Shown here: positions 17,321 to 27,417 of the stretch, piece after piece | Layout: each line of letters opens with the position of its first letter | Position numbering within the stretch: position 1 is the first letter of the stretch | DNA from: Serratia sp. Ag1 | GTDB lineage: Bacteria > Pseudomonadota > Gammaproteobacteria > Enterobacterales > Enterobacteriaceae | Assembly: GCF_000743355.1 (NCBI RefSeq) | Contig: NZ_JQEI01000030.1 | Span: forward strand, 79,559-143,558 | Direction of reading: 5' to 3' | Length of the DNA: 64,000 nucleotides | Made by a program: the position numbers and the translations under genes | Notes under the pieces: model-generated | What the model was told of the DNA's origin: nothing | What the model saw: the letters and a program-made list of their open reading frames with translations, nothing else | The model's database searches: none

Positions 17321-17348
17321 AACCGCCTCAAGTCTTGGCGGTTTTTTT
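17321..17348 (+). terminator. Terminator after fur
   Basis: AACCGCC and GGCGGTT form a stem with a 9-nt loop and are followed by a T run, about 20 bp after the fur stop. Confidence 0.85.
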
Positions 17349-17365
17349 GTGCCCGCTGGTTACCA

Positions 17366-17399
17366 ACAAAAAAACCCGGCCAAGACATCAGGCCGGGGG
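17366..17399 (-). terminator. Terminator after the chitobiase gene
   Basis: On the minus strand a GGCCGGG-type stem (CCCGGCC 17375-17381 with GGCCGGG 17391-17397) is followed by a run of T (A run 17367-17374 on the plus strand). It ends the chiP-chb transcript about 100 bp past the stop. Confidence 0.8.
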
Positions 17400-17502
17400 A
17401 AATGATAACTCCAAATGAATACACTCTCTTGCAACACTTCTTGCTGACACGGGACTACACCTGCAGCCCATCCGCCGACACGCAGATGGGCTGAGTTTGG
17501 GC

Positions 17503-20166
17503 TTAGGCTTTTACCGATTCGGCCCGGCTAAAGCGCTTGCCATCCGGGCTTACGGCACGGATTTGGACATCACCAGCAACCGCAGGGCGGGCGCGATCGT
17601 CATAACGCTGCCACTGCTTGCCACCATCAGTCGAATATTCAATCCCCAGACCCGGCAAGGCAATATTGGCCTCCAATTTGCCATCGACAACGCGTGCGCC
17701 AGGCACTGGCAGACGGTAGCTCACTCCACCTTTATCCAGCTTGGCCAACTCACGTTGCCCGATCAGGTTAGCAAAGTGCAGCCAGTCCTTTTCCAGAGTT
17801 TTGGTATCGACCTGATGAGTTTCACCGCCTTTATATTCACGGCCAGCTTTGTAATCCTGCTCCCAACTCGCACGGTGCCAGGCGCGTTCCGCGACAGACA
17901 GGGCGCGTGGGTAAATCATGTATTCCATCTGCTGGTCGGTACGCACCACTTCGCTCCACAGCTGGGCCGAAAGACCATAAGCACCCGGCCATGGTTTGTC
18001 GCTCTTGGCGGTGAAGTGGTTACCGTCGCGGTCAACCGAAGTTTCTGCGTTTTGTGGCAGGTTATCCGGCGCGAAGCTGAAGATCTTCTGCTCATCACTG
18101 AAGCGGGTGCCCCAGTAATAACCATGCTCTGCCGGTGTCACTTCATAAGGGAAGTCCATATAGACATAATCCGGGTTGGAGATGATTACGTCGTAACCCT
18201 TGTTCGCCCAGTCGTTAACGGAGTCGAAACCGCCCCAATACAGGGTATCCCAGAAGTTCACTGCAACATTTTTGGTCGCGAAGGCTTTCGAATCCTTGGC
18301 ATCTTTCAGGCCATCCTGCCACGCCTGCATTCTGTCAATGCCGTGCGCTTTCACCAGTTGGCTGACTTCAAGCCCGAAGTAGCTCGGCAAGTGTTCCATA
18401 TCTTCCACTTTGCCTTCTTTGATCATGGCCTGACAAACCTGAGACTTGGCCCATGGTTTATCTTCGTTGCTCAGATCAAGGATCCCCTTGCCCGCTTCCG
18501 GTTTCTTCACGTCGGTATAACCGGCTCCCAGACGGATGTTCTTCGCCTCATCCCCGCCAAAATGCCAGGTTTTCAGCGGCTGACCGGCTTCTTTATGCAT
18601 CTGGGCAATTTCACCAATCACTTTATCAACAAAGTTTTTGGATGAGTCCAGGCATGGGTTCAAGTAGCTCTGGCGGTTAAAATACTGCACCGAGGTGGTG
18701 TTAGAAGTATCGGTCGGATCAAGCAGACGGAACTCATTCGCCTCTTTATCTTTGCCTTCAGCCAGCAGTTTCTTATAACGAGCTTCCATGGAGACAATGG
18801 CAGCGCGGGCGTGTGCAGGCATATCAACCTCAGGGATCACTTCTATCTGGCGTGCCTGAGCATATTTAACAATGTCGATATAATCCTGACGGGAGAAGAA
18901 GCCACCGTGCGGCTCTGGGCCCGAACCGTATTGCGGCAGCAGACAGGCCGTTTCGCTCAGATCATGACAGCGCTGACCACCCACTTCAGTCAGTTCTGGC
19001 AAGCCTGGGATCTCAATACGCCAGCCTTCATCATCCGTCAGGTGGAAGTGGAATTTGTTCAGCTTGTACGCTGCCATCTGATCCAGCAGACGCAGCACCG
19101 CATCTTTATGGTGGAAGTTACGCGCAACATCCAGGAACATGCCGCGATATTGGAAGCGCGGTGCATCTTTGGCATCCAGCGTGGCGATCTTCTTGCTGCC
19201 GTCAGACGGGATCAGCGACAGAATAGACTGCAGCCCATAGAACACCCCAGCCTGATCGAACCCGGTAATCACGGCCTGCTTCTCACCGATCTTCAGTTGG
19301 TAGGCACCAGGAACCGCCAAATCACCTTTAAATGCGCTCGGCTGGATATCCGTTTTGATCGGATAACCACCAGCCTGGTTTGCCACGCCCAGCAATTCAA
19401 AACGCTTGGCTGCCGCATCTGCGGCAGGTTTGGTCAAGGCACTCAGATCCAAGGCAACGCCTTTACTCAGATCCACATCATGCGGATGCACCTTAACGTC
19501 CATTGGTGTCGGGAGGATCTGGCCACGCAATGCGGCGGCAGGCAACACCTTCAGGTCTTGGTTCTTGATGAAGCGGCTTTCAGGCACCATCAGAATGTTA
19601 TGGTCATCCTTGGTGCGCTTCCACTGGTCACCGGTAAATGGTGTAACAAACTGGTTTACATCTTCGGTATCGGTATTCGCCAGGATCTTAGGCTTGGCAT
19701 CGCCTGAAGTGGCATACCAGCGCGGCAGGAAGTCACTATGGAACACCTGCCAGTATTCCGCAATAATCGGAATTTCAACCGCCTGCTTGGCCGGGAAGCT
19801 GGTGAACTTGTCTGTAGGTTCCAGCTTGTACAGATCGCCCGTAATATGGGTGATCTTGAACTGCTCGTTATCCACTTTCAGCGTCTGACGTGGGCTGTGG
19901 AAATAAATAGCCCAGTCTTTATCTTTAATCTCTTGGCCATCGTTGGCCAGAGTAATCAACACTTTATTACATGACGCCCAATCGGCGCCCAGCTTGGCAC
20001 AATCAACGCCATTATCGGCAGCCCGGTTGTCCAGCATCTTCAGATTCACTTTAAGCTGGCTGAGCTGATCGACAACCTGCTGGCTAGCGACGGCTGAACC
20101 CAGGCTGCCAAACAGCCCAACGGTGGCCGTTAGGGCTGCAAGCGCACTCATCTTGAACTTATTCAT
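17503..20166 (-). CDS. chb: Chitobiase (N,N'-diacetylchitobiase, GH20 beta-hexosaminidase)
   Basis: An 887-residue exported beta-N-acetylhexosaminidase that splits chitobiose to GlcNAc in the periplasm. A signal peptide is evident (about 1-28, [20 protein letters not shown], then cleavage near AVA-SQQ). It is followed by the N-terminal carbohydrate-binding-like domain, a GH20b domain and the GH20 TIM barrel, with the catalytic Asp-Glu pair in [14 protein letters not shown]. The C-terminal Ig-like domain ends [14 protein letters not shown]. It matches S. marcescens chitobiase along its whole length. I chose the ATG at 20166; the TTG at 20172 would add two residues. It lies 143 bp after chiP on the same strand. 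Confidence 0.97.
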   Translation of the reverse strand: MNKFKMSALAALTATVGLFGSLGSAVASQQVVDQLSQLKVNLKMLDNRAADNGVDCAKLGADWASCNKVLITLANDGQEIKDKDWAIYFHSPRQTLKVDNEQFKITHITGDLYKLEPTDKFTSFPAKQAVEIPIIAEYWQVFHSDFLPRWYATSGDAKPKILANTDTEDVNQFVTPFTGDQWKRTKDDHNILMVPESRFIKNQDLKVLPAAALRGQILPTPMDVKVHPHDVDLSKGVALDLSALTKPAADAAAKRFELLGVANQAGGYPIKTDIQPSAFKGDLAVPGAYQLKIGEKQAVITGFDQAGVFYGLQSILSLIPSDGSKKIATLDAKDAPRFQYRGMFLDVARNFHHKDAVLRLLDQMAAYKLNKFHFHLTDDEGWRIEIPGLPELTEVGGQRCHDLSETACLLPQYGSGPEPHGGFFSRQDYIDIVKYAQARQIEVIPEVDMPAHARAAIVSMEARYKKLLAEGKDKEANEFRLLDPTDTSNTTSVQYFNRQSYLNPCLDSSKNFVDKVIGEIAQMHKEAGQPLKTWHFGGDEAKNIRLGAGYTDVKKPEAGKGILDLSNEDKPWAKSQVCQAMIKEGKVEDMEHLPSYFGLEVSQLVKAHGIDRMQAWQDGLKDAKDSKAFATKNVAVNFWDTLYWGGFDSVNDWANKGYDVIISNPDYVYMDFPYEVTPAEHGYYWGTRFSDEQKIFSFAPDNLPQNAETSVDRDGNHFTAKSDKPWPGAYGLSAQLWSEVVRTDQQMEYMIYPRALSVAERAWHRASWEQDYKAGREYKGGETHQVDTKTLEKDWLHFANLIGQRELAKLDKGGVSYRLPVPGARVVDGKLEANIALPGLGIEYSTDGGKQWQRYDDRARPAVAGDVQIRAVSPDGKRFSRAESVKA

Positions 20167-20279
20167 CTTCAACCTCTTCGGTAATCAGTGGTTATTGTCG
20201 CGAATCTCTTGCCAGACTTTCTCTACGTGCTTTTTGCTTTAGCAACAGCTGGCAGCATGATTCGCTTTAAAACGTTATT

Positions 20280-20304
20280 GCCCCGGTGGCAGTACCACCG
20301 GGGC
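20280..20304 (-). terminator. Strong hairpin between chiP and chb
   Basis: GCCCCGGTGG and CCACCGGGGC form a perfect 10-bp stem with a 5-nt loop, 5 bp past the chiP stop. On the minus strand no clean T run follows (AATAACGTTTT). It may be a partial terminator or a 3'-end stabiliser that gives more chiP than chb message. Confidence 0.6.
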
Positions 20305-20309
20305 AAGTT

Positions 20310-21755
20310 TTAGAAGACGGTGAATGGCGCAATCACGATGAATTTGACGTCTCTTTCATCCTGGAAGATGTTGCCATAACCACCGCTCCAGCTAGGCAGA
20401 TCGGAATGGTTGTCATATTGCGTGAAGTGCAGCTTGAACAAGGTGCCTTTAGCACGGCCATCCTGCAGAGCATAAGCCGCATCCAGGCTGTAAGCGCTCT
20501 CTCTCAGGCGCTGACTCTGATCGTAAATCGGGTTAGTGCTAGGCTTCGCATCCCAGGCATAGACATAAGAAGCCCCGACCGACAGACCAGGAATGTTCCA
20601 TTTGCTCAGGTCATACATCACGCCGCCGTAAACGGCTTTTTCACCGTTGGCGTTGAAGTCGGAACGGTTATCCCACCAGATATCGAGACGGCCATTGGAA
20701 GAAGCATAAGTCGGGGTCATACGCTGCAGGAAGAACCCTTGGTTCCCCTCTGCCTTGACCATGGTGCCTTCCAGACGCCAGTTGAACTGACCGGTGGTAT
20801 AGCCGAAGGTCAGCGCCTGCAACCAGGCCAAACCGTCATAGATGCTGTTAGGATCGCGGCTGTCACTGACACGATCTTCAGCGCCGTAGAACTGGTAGCT
20901 GGTGGTCAGCGGGTTGCCCACCACATCAAATTTGTAAGAAGCCTTGGTGAAATACTGATTCACGTAACCTTGTGACTGACCGACAGCGGCTTCCAGCACC
21001 AGATCGTTTTTGAAGTCGTACTTGGCACCCAATGAATGCAGGTAGGAAACACGCGTCTCGCGGTCATTCTGCCGGAAATCGTCCATCTCGATATGCCATG
21101 GCGCTTTATACTTGTTGGCCCACATGTATGAGAAGCTCAGGGCACCGGCATCACCGTAATCAAGGTTGGCCCCCGCTTCCGCCCCCTGATAGGTGCCTGG
21201 CATAAAGCTCCAGTGCGGAGCAAGCAGCGTTTGGCCGCTTGGCTGGATGTAACCTGCGCGCGCCCACATCGGGCCATATTTGAATTTACCGGCGGCTTTA
21301 TACAGGCTGATACCACTCTTATCGCCAGAGTAATCTTCATCATAAGTACGATTACGGCTGGAGAAGGCGATTTCATTAGGGTGACCACTTTCTTTAGACT
21401 CAGCAATCTCAATGGCGCTGAATGCCCCCACATCCAAACCGAACATGTCCATGGCATAGCCGGAAGTAAAATCCAGGCTCAGGTTAGCGGTGGCATGCGA
21501 AAGGTTGGTTGCAAATGAGTCATAGTTAGGGTTCTTTACCGTAACTTTCGTGCCATCGAGTAAGGTTTCTTCTCTTGTTTCATTGAGATCTTTGCGATCG
21601 CGCTGGCGCTGCCAGTAATACACCCCGCCAGTCATCGTCGAATCATCAATAAACCCTGCAGCTTGCGCTTCAGGTGCCATGACAAATCCTGTTCCTAACA
21701 ATGCACCCGCGATAGCGAGTACCAGCGTTTTACGCTGAGCACCGTGCGTACCCAT
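20310..21755 (-). CDS. chiP: Chitoporin ChiP (OprD-family outer membrane channel)
   Basis: A 481-residue outer membrane porin of the OprD family that admits chitooligosaccharides. The signal peptide runs to about residue 33 ([23 protein letters not shown]). The body has the alternating beta-strand pattern and ends in the porin-type aromatic residue (VIAPFTVF). Strong blocks such as [19 protein letters not shown] and [12 protein letters not shown] match E. coli ChiP (YbfM). It heads the operon with chitobiase. Its leader carries a ChiX-pairing site that covers the ribosome binding site, and a NagC-like operator lies about 150 bp upstream. The lipoprotein gene chiQ, which follows chiP in E. coli and S. 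marcescens, is absent. Confidence 0.95.
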   Translation of the reverse strand: MGTHGAQRKTLVLAIAGALLGTGFVMAPEAQAAGFIDDSTMTGGVYYWQRQRDRKDLNETREETLLDGTKVTVKNPNYDSFATNLSHATANLSLDFTSGYAMDMFGLDVGAFSAIEIAESKESGHPNEIAFSSRNRTYDEDYSGDKSGISLYKAAGKFKYGPMWARAGYIQPSGQTLLAPHWSFMPGTYQGAEAGANLDYGDAGALSFSYMWANKYKAPWHIEMDDFRQNDRETRVSYLHSLGAKYDFKNDLVLEAAVGQSQGYVNQYFTKASYKFDVVGNPLTTSYQFYGAEDRVSDSRDPNSIYDGLAWLQALTFGYTTGQFNWRLEGTMVKAEGNQGFFLQRMTPTYASSNGRLDIWWDNRSDFNANGEKAVYGGVMYDLSKWNIPGLSVGASYVYAWDAKPSTNPIYDQSQRLRESAYSLDAAYALQDGRAKGTLFKLHFTQYDNHSDLPSWSGGYGNIFQDERDVKFIVIAPFTVF

Positions 21756-21758
21756 AGA

Positions 21759-21773
21759 AAATTCCTCTTTGAC
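21759..21773 (-). promoter_or_regulatory. ChiX sRNA pairing site over the chiP ribosome binding site
   Basis: On the minus strand the chiP leader reads GTCAAAGAGGAATTT directly before the start codon. This is the exact complement of AAATTCCTCTTTGAC, part of the unpaired seed region of the E. coli/Salmonella ChiX (MicM) sRNA as I remember it. It includes the AGAGGAA ribosome binding site. In those species ChiX silences chiP this way until chitosugar-induced transcripts titrate it. Confidence 0.75.
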
Positions 21774-21895
21774 TTGACGTTAAAAGTGCGCCCGCCAGTG
21801 TTCACCACTGCCCTGAACGGCCGCTAATAAAACCCAATCGGGTGAAAATTCTGCTGACAGGTGAAAACCCTGCTCAGCTTTATTGCTAGCGCTAG

Positions 21896-21922
21896 ACTAT
21901 TTTTCGCGACGCGAATTATCAA
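21896..21922. promoter_or_regulatory. Probable NagC operator upstream of chiP
   Basis: A perfect palindrome, TTCGCG-A-CGCGAA (21903-21915), is flanked by A/T-rich arms (CTATT on one side, TTATCAAAT on the other). This is the layout of NagC/Mlc operators. It lies about 150 bp before the chiP start. NagC is encoded in this window (28584-29804), so GlcNAc-6-phosphate could derepress chitin uptake. Confidence 0.65.
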
Positions 21923-22283
21923 ATGAAAAGTGAGATAGAATTGTCAAAGTATGACAAGGAGCACATATCGATAAGATTTTGTTACAGCAGTGAGCAACCG
22001 CTGTTTTTGAATAAAAAATTCAATAAAATCAGAATAAATAATGATAATTAGGTAAATACCCTGACAAAATAAAGGGTTCGACCTGATGACGACAAAAATT
22101 TATGAAAAAAATGAGAGCGCTCTACAAATGATATTAATTTTCATCGCGAATATACAAAGAGGAACTCTATAAGCAGTGAAAAATCTCAACATCATGAAAT
22201 TTTATAGAGAAAGAGAAGAGATAACGCTAAGTTATCGGTGAAAAGCAGGCGTGATGTGGATGAAAAAAGGGTTATTTCAAGCA

Positions 22284-22311
22284 ATAAAAAAGCGCAGCCT
22301 GAGCTACGCTT
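22284..22311 (-). terminator. Terminator after glnS
   Basis: On the minus strand AAGCGTAGC, a TCAG loop and GCTGCGCTT are followed by TTTT, 24 bp past the glnS stop. Confidence 0.8.
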
Positions 22312-22334
22312 CAAAAAGAGACCAAAATCAGCGT

Positions 22335-23999
22335 TTATTCGCCGATTTTCGCCCAGGTATCACGCAGGCCAACGGTGCGGTTAAACACCAGGTGCTCTGC
22401 TGAAGAGCAACGGTTATCTGCGCAGAAATAGCCTTCACGCTCAAACTGATAGGCTTTCTCTGGTTGTGCCGTTGCCAGGCTTGGCTCAACAAACCCGTGC
22501 TTGATCACCAAAGACTCCGGGTTGATGGTAGACAAGAAATCATCTGCCGCTGCCGGGTTGGCGACGCTGAACAAGCGGTCATACAGGCGGATTTCTGCTG
22601 GCAGCGCGTGTGCCGCAGAGACCCAGTGGATTACCCCTTTCACCTTGCGGCCATCCGCCGGATCTTTGCTCAACGTATCAGGATCGTAAGTACAGTAGAT
22701 GGCAGTGATTTCGCCATCAGCGTCCTTCTCGACGCGCTCGGCCTTAATTACATAGGCATTGCGCAAACGAACTTCTTTACCCAATACCAAGCGCTTGTAT
22801 TGCTTGTTGGCTTCTTCGCGGAAGTCGGCACGATCGATATACACTTCACGGCTGAACGGCACTGCGCGGCTACCCATTTCCGGTTTATTCGGATGGTTAG
22901 GCATGGTGACCATCTGCACATCGTCCGTCATGTTTTCAATGATCACTTTTACTGGATCCAGCACGGCCATCGCCCGTGGGGCGTTCTCATTGAGATCGTC
23001 GCGGATACAGGATTCCAACGCCATCATCTCGACGTTATTGTCCTGCTTGGTCACGCCGATACGCTGGCAAAACTCGCGGATAGACGCAGCCGTATAACCA
23101 CGGCGGCGCAGGCCAGATACGGTCGGCATACGCGGATCATCCCAGCCTTCCACCACTTTCTCGCTCACCAGCAGGCTCAGCTTGCGCTTGGACATGATGG
23201 CGTACTCAAGATTGAGGCGCGAAAACTCATATTGGCGTGGGTGGCAATCAATAGTGATGTTCTCCAGCACCCAATCGTAAAGACGGCGGTTGTCCTGGAA
23301 TTCCAGCGTACACAGCGAATGGGTAATCCCTTCCAGCGCATCGGAAATGCAGTGGGTGAAATCATACATCGGGTAGATGCACCACTTGTTGCCGGTCTGG
23401 TGGTGATCGGCAAACTTGATGCGATAGATAACCGGATCGCGCATGACGATAAACGGTGAAGCCATATCGATTTTCGCGCGCAGACACACGCTGCCTTCGG
23501 CAAATTCGCCCTTGCGCATCTTTTCGAACAACGCCAGGTTCTCTGCCACTGGGCGATTACGATACGGGCTATCTTTACCCGGTGCGGTCAGGGTGCCGCG
23601 ATACTCACGGATCTGCTCAGGCGTCAGCTCATCAACATAAGCTAAACCTTTACCGATCAGTTCAACCGCATACTGATGTAATTGATCGAAATAGTCGGAA
23701 GAGTAACGGACATCGCCGCTCCACTTGAATCCTAGCCACTCCACATCCTGCTTGATGGAATCCACAAACTCGATGTCTTCTTTTGCCGGGTTGGTATCAT
23801 CGAAACGCAGGTTGCACTTGCCTTGGTAATCCTTGGCAATACCGAAATTCAGGCAGATGGATTTCGCATGGCCGATGTGCAAATAGCCGTTTGGCTCCGG
23901 CGGGAAACGGGTCTGTACCGACGAATGCTTCCCTGAGGCCAGATCTTCATCAATAATCTGACGGATAAAATTGGTTGGGCGGGCTTCGGCCTCACTCAT
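22335..23999 (-). CDS. glnS: Glutaminyl-tRNA synthetase
   Basis: GlnS (554 residues, the same as E. coli) charges tRNA-Gln. It is a class I synthetase with the HIGH-type motif HIGHAKS (about 43-49, after PPEPNGYL) and the KMSKS-type MSKRKLS (about 268-274). The C-terminal beta-barrel anticodon-binding domains follow. The start at 23999 gives [20 protein letters not shown], as in the family. An upstream frame extending to 24032 is not conserved. Three of its substrate tRNA genes lie in this same window (32986-33377). Confidence 0.98.
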   Translation of the reverse strand: MSEAEARPTNFIRQIIDEDLASGKHSSVQTRFPPEPNGYLHIGHAKSICLNFGIAKDYQGKCNLRFDDTNPAKEDIEFVDSIKQDVEWLGFKWSGDVRYSSDYFDQLHQYAVELIGKGLAYVDELTPEQIREYRGTLTAPGKDSPYRNRPVAENLALFEKMRKGEFAEGSVCLRAKIDMASPFIVMRDPVIYRIKFADHHQTGNKWCIYPMYDFTHCISDALEGITHSLCTLEFQDNRRLYDWVLENITIDCHPRQYEFSRLNLEYAIMSKRKLSLLVSEKVVEGWDDPRMPTVSGLRRRGYTAASIREFCQRIGVTKQDNNVEMMALESCIRDDLNENAPRAMAVLDPVKVIIENMTDDVQMVTMPNHPNKPEMGSRAVPFSREVYIDRADFREEANKQYKRLVLGKEVRLRNAYVIKAERVEKDADGEITAIYCTYDPDTLSKDPADGRKVKGVIHWVSAAHALPAEIRLYDRLFSVANPAAADDFLSTINPESLVIKHGFVEPSLATAQPEKAYQFEREGYFCADNRCSSAEHLVFNRTVGLRDTWAKIGE

Positions 24000-24106
24000 A
24001 TCACTATTCCTCAAATACAAAGCGCTACACATAACCCCCTATGTTCCAACAAGCCACGTCTGGAAACAACCGTTAGTTTCATGAAAATTCGCTCTGCCAA
24101 ACAAAA

Positions 24107-24140
24107 ATAAAAAAGCGGGAAAAGATCGCTCTTTCCCCGC
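24107..24140 (-). terminator. Terminator after nagE
   Basis: GCGGGAAA (24115-24122) and TTTCCCCGC (24132-24140) form a stem. On the minus strand it is followed by a T run (A run 24103-24114). A second hairpin lies between it and the nagE stop (CCGTTT 24153-24158 with AAACGG 24179-24184 and an inner CCTGA/TCAGG stem). Confidence 0.75.
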
Positions 24141-24187
24141 CAAGATGATGGCCCGTTTAGCGCCTGAAAAAGTTCAGGTGAAACGGC

Positions 24188-26218
24188 TTATTTTTGAATC
24201 TCGAACAGTGTGGTCTGGCCTGCAACCACATGACCGGTTGCTAAGGCAGTCAAACCGGCATAGTCATCAGCATTGCTGACCACCACTGGGCTGATCATCG
24301 AGCGAGCATTGGCATTCAGGTATGCCAGATCCATTTCCAGAATCGGCTGACCTGCTTTCACCTCTGCACCCTCTTCAACCAAGCGCTTGAAGCCCTGGCC
24401 ATTCAGCGCAACGGTGTCGATACCCATGTGCACCACAATTTCTGCCCCTTTATCGGTTTCCAGGCAGAAAGCATGGTTGGTGTTGAAGATCTTCACCACG
24501 GTGCCATCGGCTGGTGCCACAACGGTCTTCTCGGTTGGGCGAATAGCCACACCGTCACCTACCGCTTTGCTGGCAAAGGCTTCATCCGGCACCTGCTCCA
24601 ACGCCACCACTTCACCGGTAACCGGTGCTACCAACGCCTGGAAAGAGGCTTTCGGTGCATTAGGCACTGCTTGTGGTTTCACTTCTGCAGCCGCTGCGGG
24701 TGCTGCCGCAGCAGGTACTGGGCCTGCGGCCATAACATTACGCATTGCACTGGCAATCAGTTCGGCACGGGTACCCACGATCACCTGCACGCTCTGCTTG
24801 TTCAGACGGATCACGCCGGAAGCACCCAGACGTTTGGCAACGGCATCGTTAACCAACGCAGAGTCTTTCACGTTCAGACGCAGACGAGTAATACAGGCAT
24901 CGATACCGGTCAGGTTGTCAGAACCACCGATCGCCCCAACGTAACGGCGAGCCAGCGTGGTCGTTTCGTTTTCGTCTTTACCGCCGTCGTTATTCACGTT
25001 CACGTCATAACCGTCAGTTTCGTCACCGGCAACCGCCAGTTCACGGCCCGGAGTCATCAGGTTAAACTTGTTAATAGTGAAACGGAACACCACGTAATAA
25101 ATGACAAAGAACACCAGACCTTGTGGGATCAGCATATACCAGTGGGTTGCCAGCGGGTTACGCACCCACAACATCATATCCACAAAACCGGCACTGAAAC
25201 CGAAACCAGAAATCCACTGCATACTGGCGGCGATAAATACCGAGATCCCGGTCAGTACGGCGTGGATCACATACAGCACCGGAGCCACGAACATGAAGGA
25301 GAACTCCAGCGGTTCGGTGATACCGGTAAAGAAGGCCGCAAAGGCCCCTGCCAGCATAATCCCCAACACTTTGGCTTTGTTCTCAGGGCGTGCACAGTGA
25401 TAAATCGCCAATGCCGCACCCGGCAAGCCGAACATCATGATTGGGAAGAAGCCTGCCTGGTAACGGCCCGTAATACCCACGATGCCTTTACCGGATTCGA
25501 TAGACTGCTGGCCACCGAGGAAGTTAGGAATATCGTTGATACCGGCAACGTCGAACCAGAATACGGAGTTCAGCGCATGGTGCAGACCCACCGGGATCAA
25601 CAGGCGGTTGAAGAATGCATAGATACCCGCACCCACGGAACCCAGTTTCTGGATATGCTCACCGAAGTTCACCAGGCCGCTGAAGACTACCGGCCAGACG
25701 TACATCATGATGAAAGCCACCAGGATCATCAGGAACGAGATCAGGATTGGCACCAGGCGGCGGCCACTGAAGAACGACAGCGCTTTCGGCAACTCAACGC
25801 CGCTGAAACGGTTGTAGATCTCAGCAGAGATGATACCCACCAGAATACCAACGAACTGGTTCTGGATTTTACCGAACGCAGCAGGCACCTGATCAACGGG
25901 TATTTTCTGGATCATCGCCACGGCACCCGGCGAACAAAGGGTGGTTAGCACCAGGAAACCGACAAAACCGGTCAGCGCAGCAGCACCGTCTTTGTCTTTT
26001 GACATACCATAAGCCACACCAACGGCGAACAGCACCGGCATATTATCGATGATGGCCGAACCGGATTTGATCAATAAAGCTGCAAAGGCATTGCCACCGC
26101 CCCAACCAATAGGATCAATCCAGTACCCGACGCCCATCAAGATGGCTGCAGCAGGCAACGTGGCAACCGGAACCATCAAGGCCCGGCCTACCTTTTGCAA
26201 ATAACTAAGAATGTTCAC
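24188..26218 (-). CDS. nagE: N-acetylglucosamine-specific PTS transporter EIICBA
   Basis: NagE (676 residues; E. coli 648) imports GlcNAc and phosphorylates it to GlcNAc-6-phosphate. The EIIC membrane domain covers about residues 1-380. EIIB contains the phosphocysteine C442 in GIDACITRLRL. EIIA contains the phosphohistidine H597 in VVHMGIDTV. An Ala/Pro-rich linker (about 495-525, AAGPVPAAAAPAAAAE) joins B and A and explains the extra length. It is divergent from nagB across a NagC/CRP-controlled region and is the first gene of the GlcNAc-use cluster. Confidence 0.97.
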   Translation of the reverse strand: MNILSYLQKVGRALMVPVATLPAAAILMGVGYWIDPIGWGGGNAFAALLIKSGSAIIDNMPVLFAVGVAYGMSKDKDGAAALTGFVGFLVLTTLCSPGAVAMIQKIPVDQVPAAFGKIQNQFVGILVGIISAEIYNRFSGVELPKALSFFSGRRLVPILISFLMILVAFIMMYVWPVVFSGLVNFGEHIQKLGSVGAGIYAFFNRLLIPVGLHHALNSVFWFDVAGINDIPNFLGGQQSIESGKGIVGITGRYQAGFFPIMMFGLPGAALAIYHCARPENKAKVLGIMLAGAFAAFFTGITEPLEFSFMFVAPVLYVIHAVLTGISVFIAASMQWISGFGFSAGFVDMMLWVRNPLATHWYMLIPQGLVFFVIYYVVFRFTINKFNLMTPGRELAVAGDETDGYDVNVNNDGGKDENETTTLARRYVGAIGGSDNLTGIDACITRLRLNVKDSALVNDAVAKRLGASGVIRLNKQSVQVIVGTRAELIASAMRNVMAAGPVPAAAAPAAAAEVKPQAVPNAPKASFQALVAPVTGEVVALEQVPDEAFASKAVGDGVAIRPTEKTVVAPADGTVVKIFNTNHAFCLETDKGAEIVVHMGIDTVALNGQGFKRLVEEGAEVKAGQPILEMDLAYLNANARSMISPVVVSNADDYAGLTALATGHVVAGQTTLFEIQK

Positions 26219-26373
26219 CTTTTCCCCCTATTCGTCCGCGAACGGACCCTGTTGGTAGTTTATTGAGAATAACTCACTACCTTTTTAGAAATACATATCG
26301 TATGGCAATTCACAGGCGATATCCCACCGCATTCAGTGGTGGGATATTGTCTCTTCATGCGGAGTGTAAAAAA

Positions 26374-26396
26374 TTTATTTCGTATCGCAAATTAAA
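26374..26396. promoter_or_regulatory. NagC operator, nagE side
   Basis: TTTATTTCGTATCGCAAATT followed by AAA shows the NagC pattern: an inner TTCG...CGCAA dyad with A/T-rich arms. Its centre is about 97 bp from the nagB-side operator, close to the spacing of the E. coli repression loop. Confidence 0.6.
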
Positions 26397-26407
26397 ACCT
26401 CGTTTTT

Positions 26408-26423
26408 TGTGATTTAAATCACC
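26408..26423. promoter_or_regulatory. CRP binding site between nagE and nagB
   Basis: TGTGATTTAAATCACC matches the CRP consensus TGTGA-N6-TCACA at nine of ten conserved positions. It lies between the two NagC operators, as in E. coli, where cAMP-CRP activates both divergent promoters. Confidence 0.75.
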
Positions 26424-26468
26424 AAAAAGCAGTCTTAAGCTGCCACATTGCTAGCCATCGCACAAAAC

Positions 26469-26492
26469 TTATTTTATCATTCAAAAAATCAA
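26469..26492. promoter_or_regulatory. NagC operator, nagB side (weaker)
   Basis: TTATTTTATCATTCAAAAAA followed by TCAA has the A/T arms of a NagC operator but a poorer central dyad. Its assignment rests on spacing from the nagE-side site and on conservation of the E. coli arrangement. Confidence 0.45.
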
Positions 26493-26599
26493 AGGGCGCT
26501 TACGTTTAACGCGAGCTTCGCAAAGCTGAGTTACGCTTAAGGCTCAGGTTCTGGCCCCATCACAGTATAGCCACAGTTTATTTTACCAAGAGGTGTATG

Positions 26600-27400
26600 A
26601 TGAGACTTATTCCACTGAAAGATACCGCACAAGTCGGCAAATGGGCTGCACGCCATATCGTCCAGCGTATTAACGCATTCCAACCCACTGCCGATCGTCC
26701 GTTTGTTCTCGGTCTGCCTACCGGCGGCACCCCACTTGAAGCTTACAAGCATCTGATTAAGATGCACAAAGCAGGTGAAGTCAGCTTTAAGCACGTGGTA
26801 ACCTTCAACATGGATGAATATGTGGGTCTGCCGCAGGAACACCCTGAAAGCTATCATACTTTCATGTATCACAACTTCTTCGATCACGTTGATATTCCGC
26901 ATGAAAATATTAATCTGCTGAATGGCAATGCGCCGGACGTGGACGAAGAGTGCCGCCAGTACGAAGCCAAGATCAAGTCCTACGGCAAAGTTCATCTGTT
27001 CATGGGCGGCGTCGGTGTTGACGGGCACATTGCGTTCAACGAACCCGCCTCTTCTCTGTCTTCACGTACCCGCATCAAAACGCTGACGGAAGAAACCCGC
27101 ATCGCTAACTCCCGCTTCTTTGACGGCGATGTCAGCCAGGTACCAAAGTACGCCCTGACCGTAGGTGTCGGCACCCTGCTGGATGCAGAAGAAGTGATGA
27201 TCCTGGTCACTGGCCGCGGCAAGGCACAGGCGCTGGAAGCTGCGGTTGAAGGCTGTGTCAACCACATGTGGACCATCAGTTGCCTGCAGTTGCACGCGAA
27301 GTCCGTTGTGGTGTGCGACGAGCCTTCCACTATGGAACTCAAGGTGAAAACCGTTAAATATTTCCGTGAGTTAGAAGCGGAAAGCGTTAATAGTCTTTAA
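26600..27400 (+). CDS. nagB: Glucosamine-6-phosphate deaminase
   Basis: NagB (266 residues, as in E. coli) converts glucosamine 6-phosphate to fructose 6-phosphate and ammonia. The phosphate loop [13 protein letters not shown], the catalytic Asp in TFNMDEYVG, and the His/Glu in [14 protein letters not shown] are present. So is the allosteric GlcNAc-6-P site region ([10 protein letters not shown]). The second of two adjacent ATG codons (26600) gives [11 protein letters not shown] as in the family. It leads nagBACD and overlaps no neighbour; nagA follows after 17 bp. It is divergent from nagE. Confidence 0.98.
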   Translation: MRLIPLKDTAQVGKWAARHIVQRINAFQPTADRPFVLGLPTGGTPLEAYKHLIKMHKAGEVSFKHVVTFNMDEYVGLPQEHPESYHTFMYHNFFDHVDIPHENINLLNGNAPDVDEECRQYEAKIKSYGKVHLFMGGVGVDGHIAFNEPASSLSSRTRIKTLTEETRIANSRFFDGDVSQVPKYALTVGVGTLLDAEEVMILVTGRGKAQALEAAVEGCVNHMWTISCLQLHAKSVVVCDEPSTMELKVKTVKYFRELEAESVNSL

Positions 27401-27417
27401 TTTTTGCAGGGGGCTAC

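Larger units (their letters stand above)
21756..22334. other. Control region between chiP and glnS
   Basis: A 579-bp gap, AT-rich over 21900-22260. It holds the chiP leader with the ChiX-pairing site, a NagC-like operator (21896-21922), a weaker operator-like stretch (TTTTCATCGCGAATAT near 22140), the palindrome AGAGCGCTCT (22116-22125) and the glnS terminator at its right end. No coding sequence is seen. Confidence 0.6.
26219..26599. other. nagE-nagB divergent control region
   Basis: This 381-bp gap carries two NagC-like operators and a CRP site between them, listed separately. It also holds a perfect 10-bp hairpin (ATATCCCACC 26319-26328 with GGTGGGATAT 26338-26347) inside the likely nagE leader. 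The arrangement of operators about 97 bp apart with CRP between matches the looped nagE-nagB region of E. coli. Confidence 0.65.

Noticed and set aside
17497..18645. 382-codon open frame antisense to chitobiase
   Set aside because: It lies wholly inside a clear GH20 gene on the other strand, has no recognisable domain, and arises from the codon bias of the real gene.
22464..23459. 331-codon open frame antisense to glnS
   Set aside because: It is fully covered by glnS and has no family resemblance.
24428..25948. 506-codon open frame antisense to nagE
   Set aside because: Its composition is a mirror of the nagE coding strand (rich in His, Arg, Gln, Thr) with no motif or ribosome binding site.
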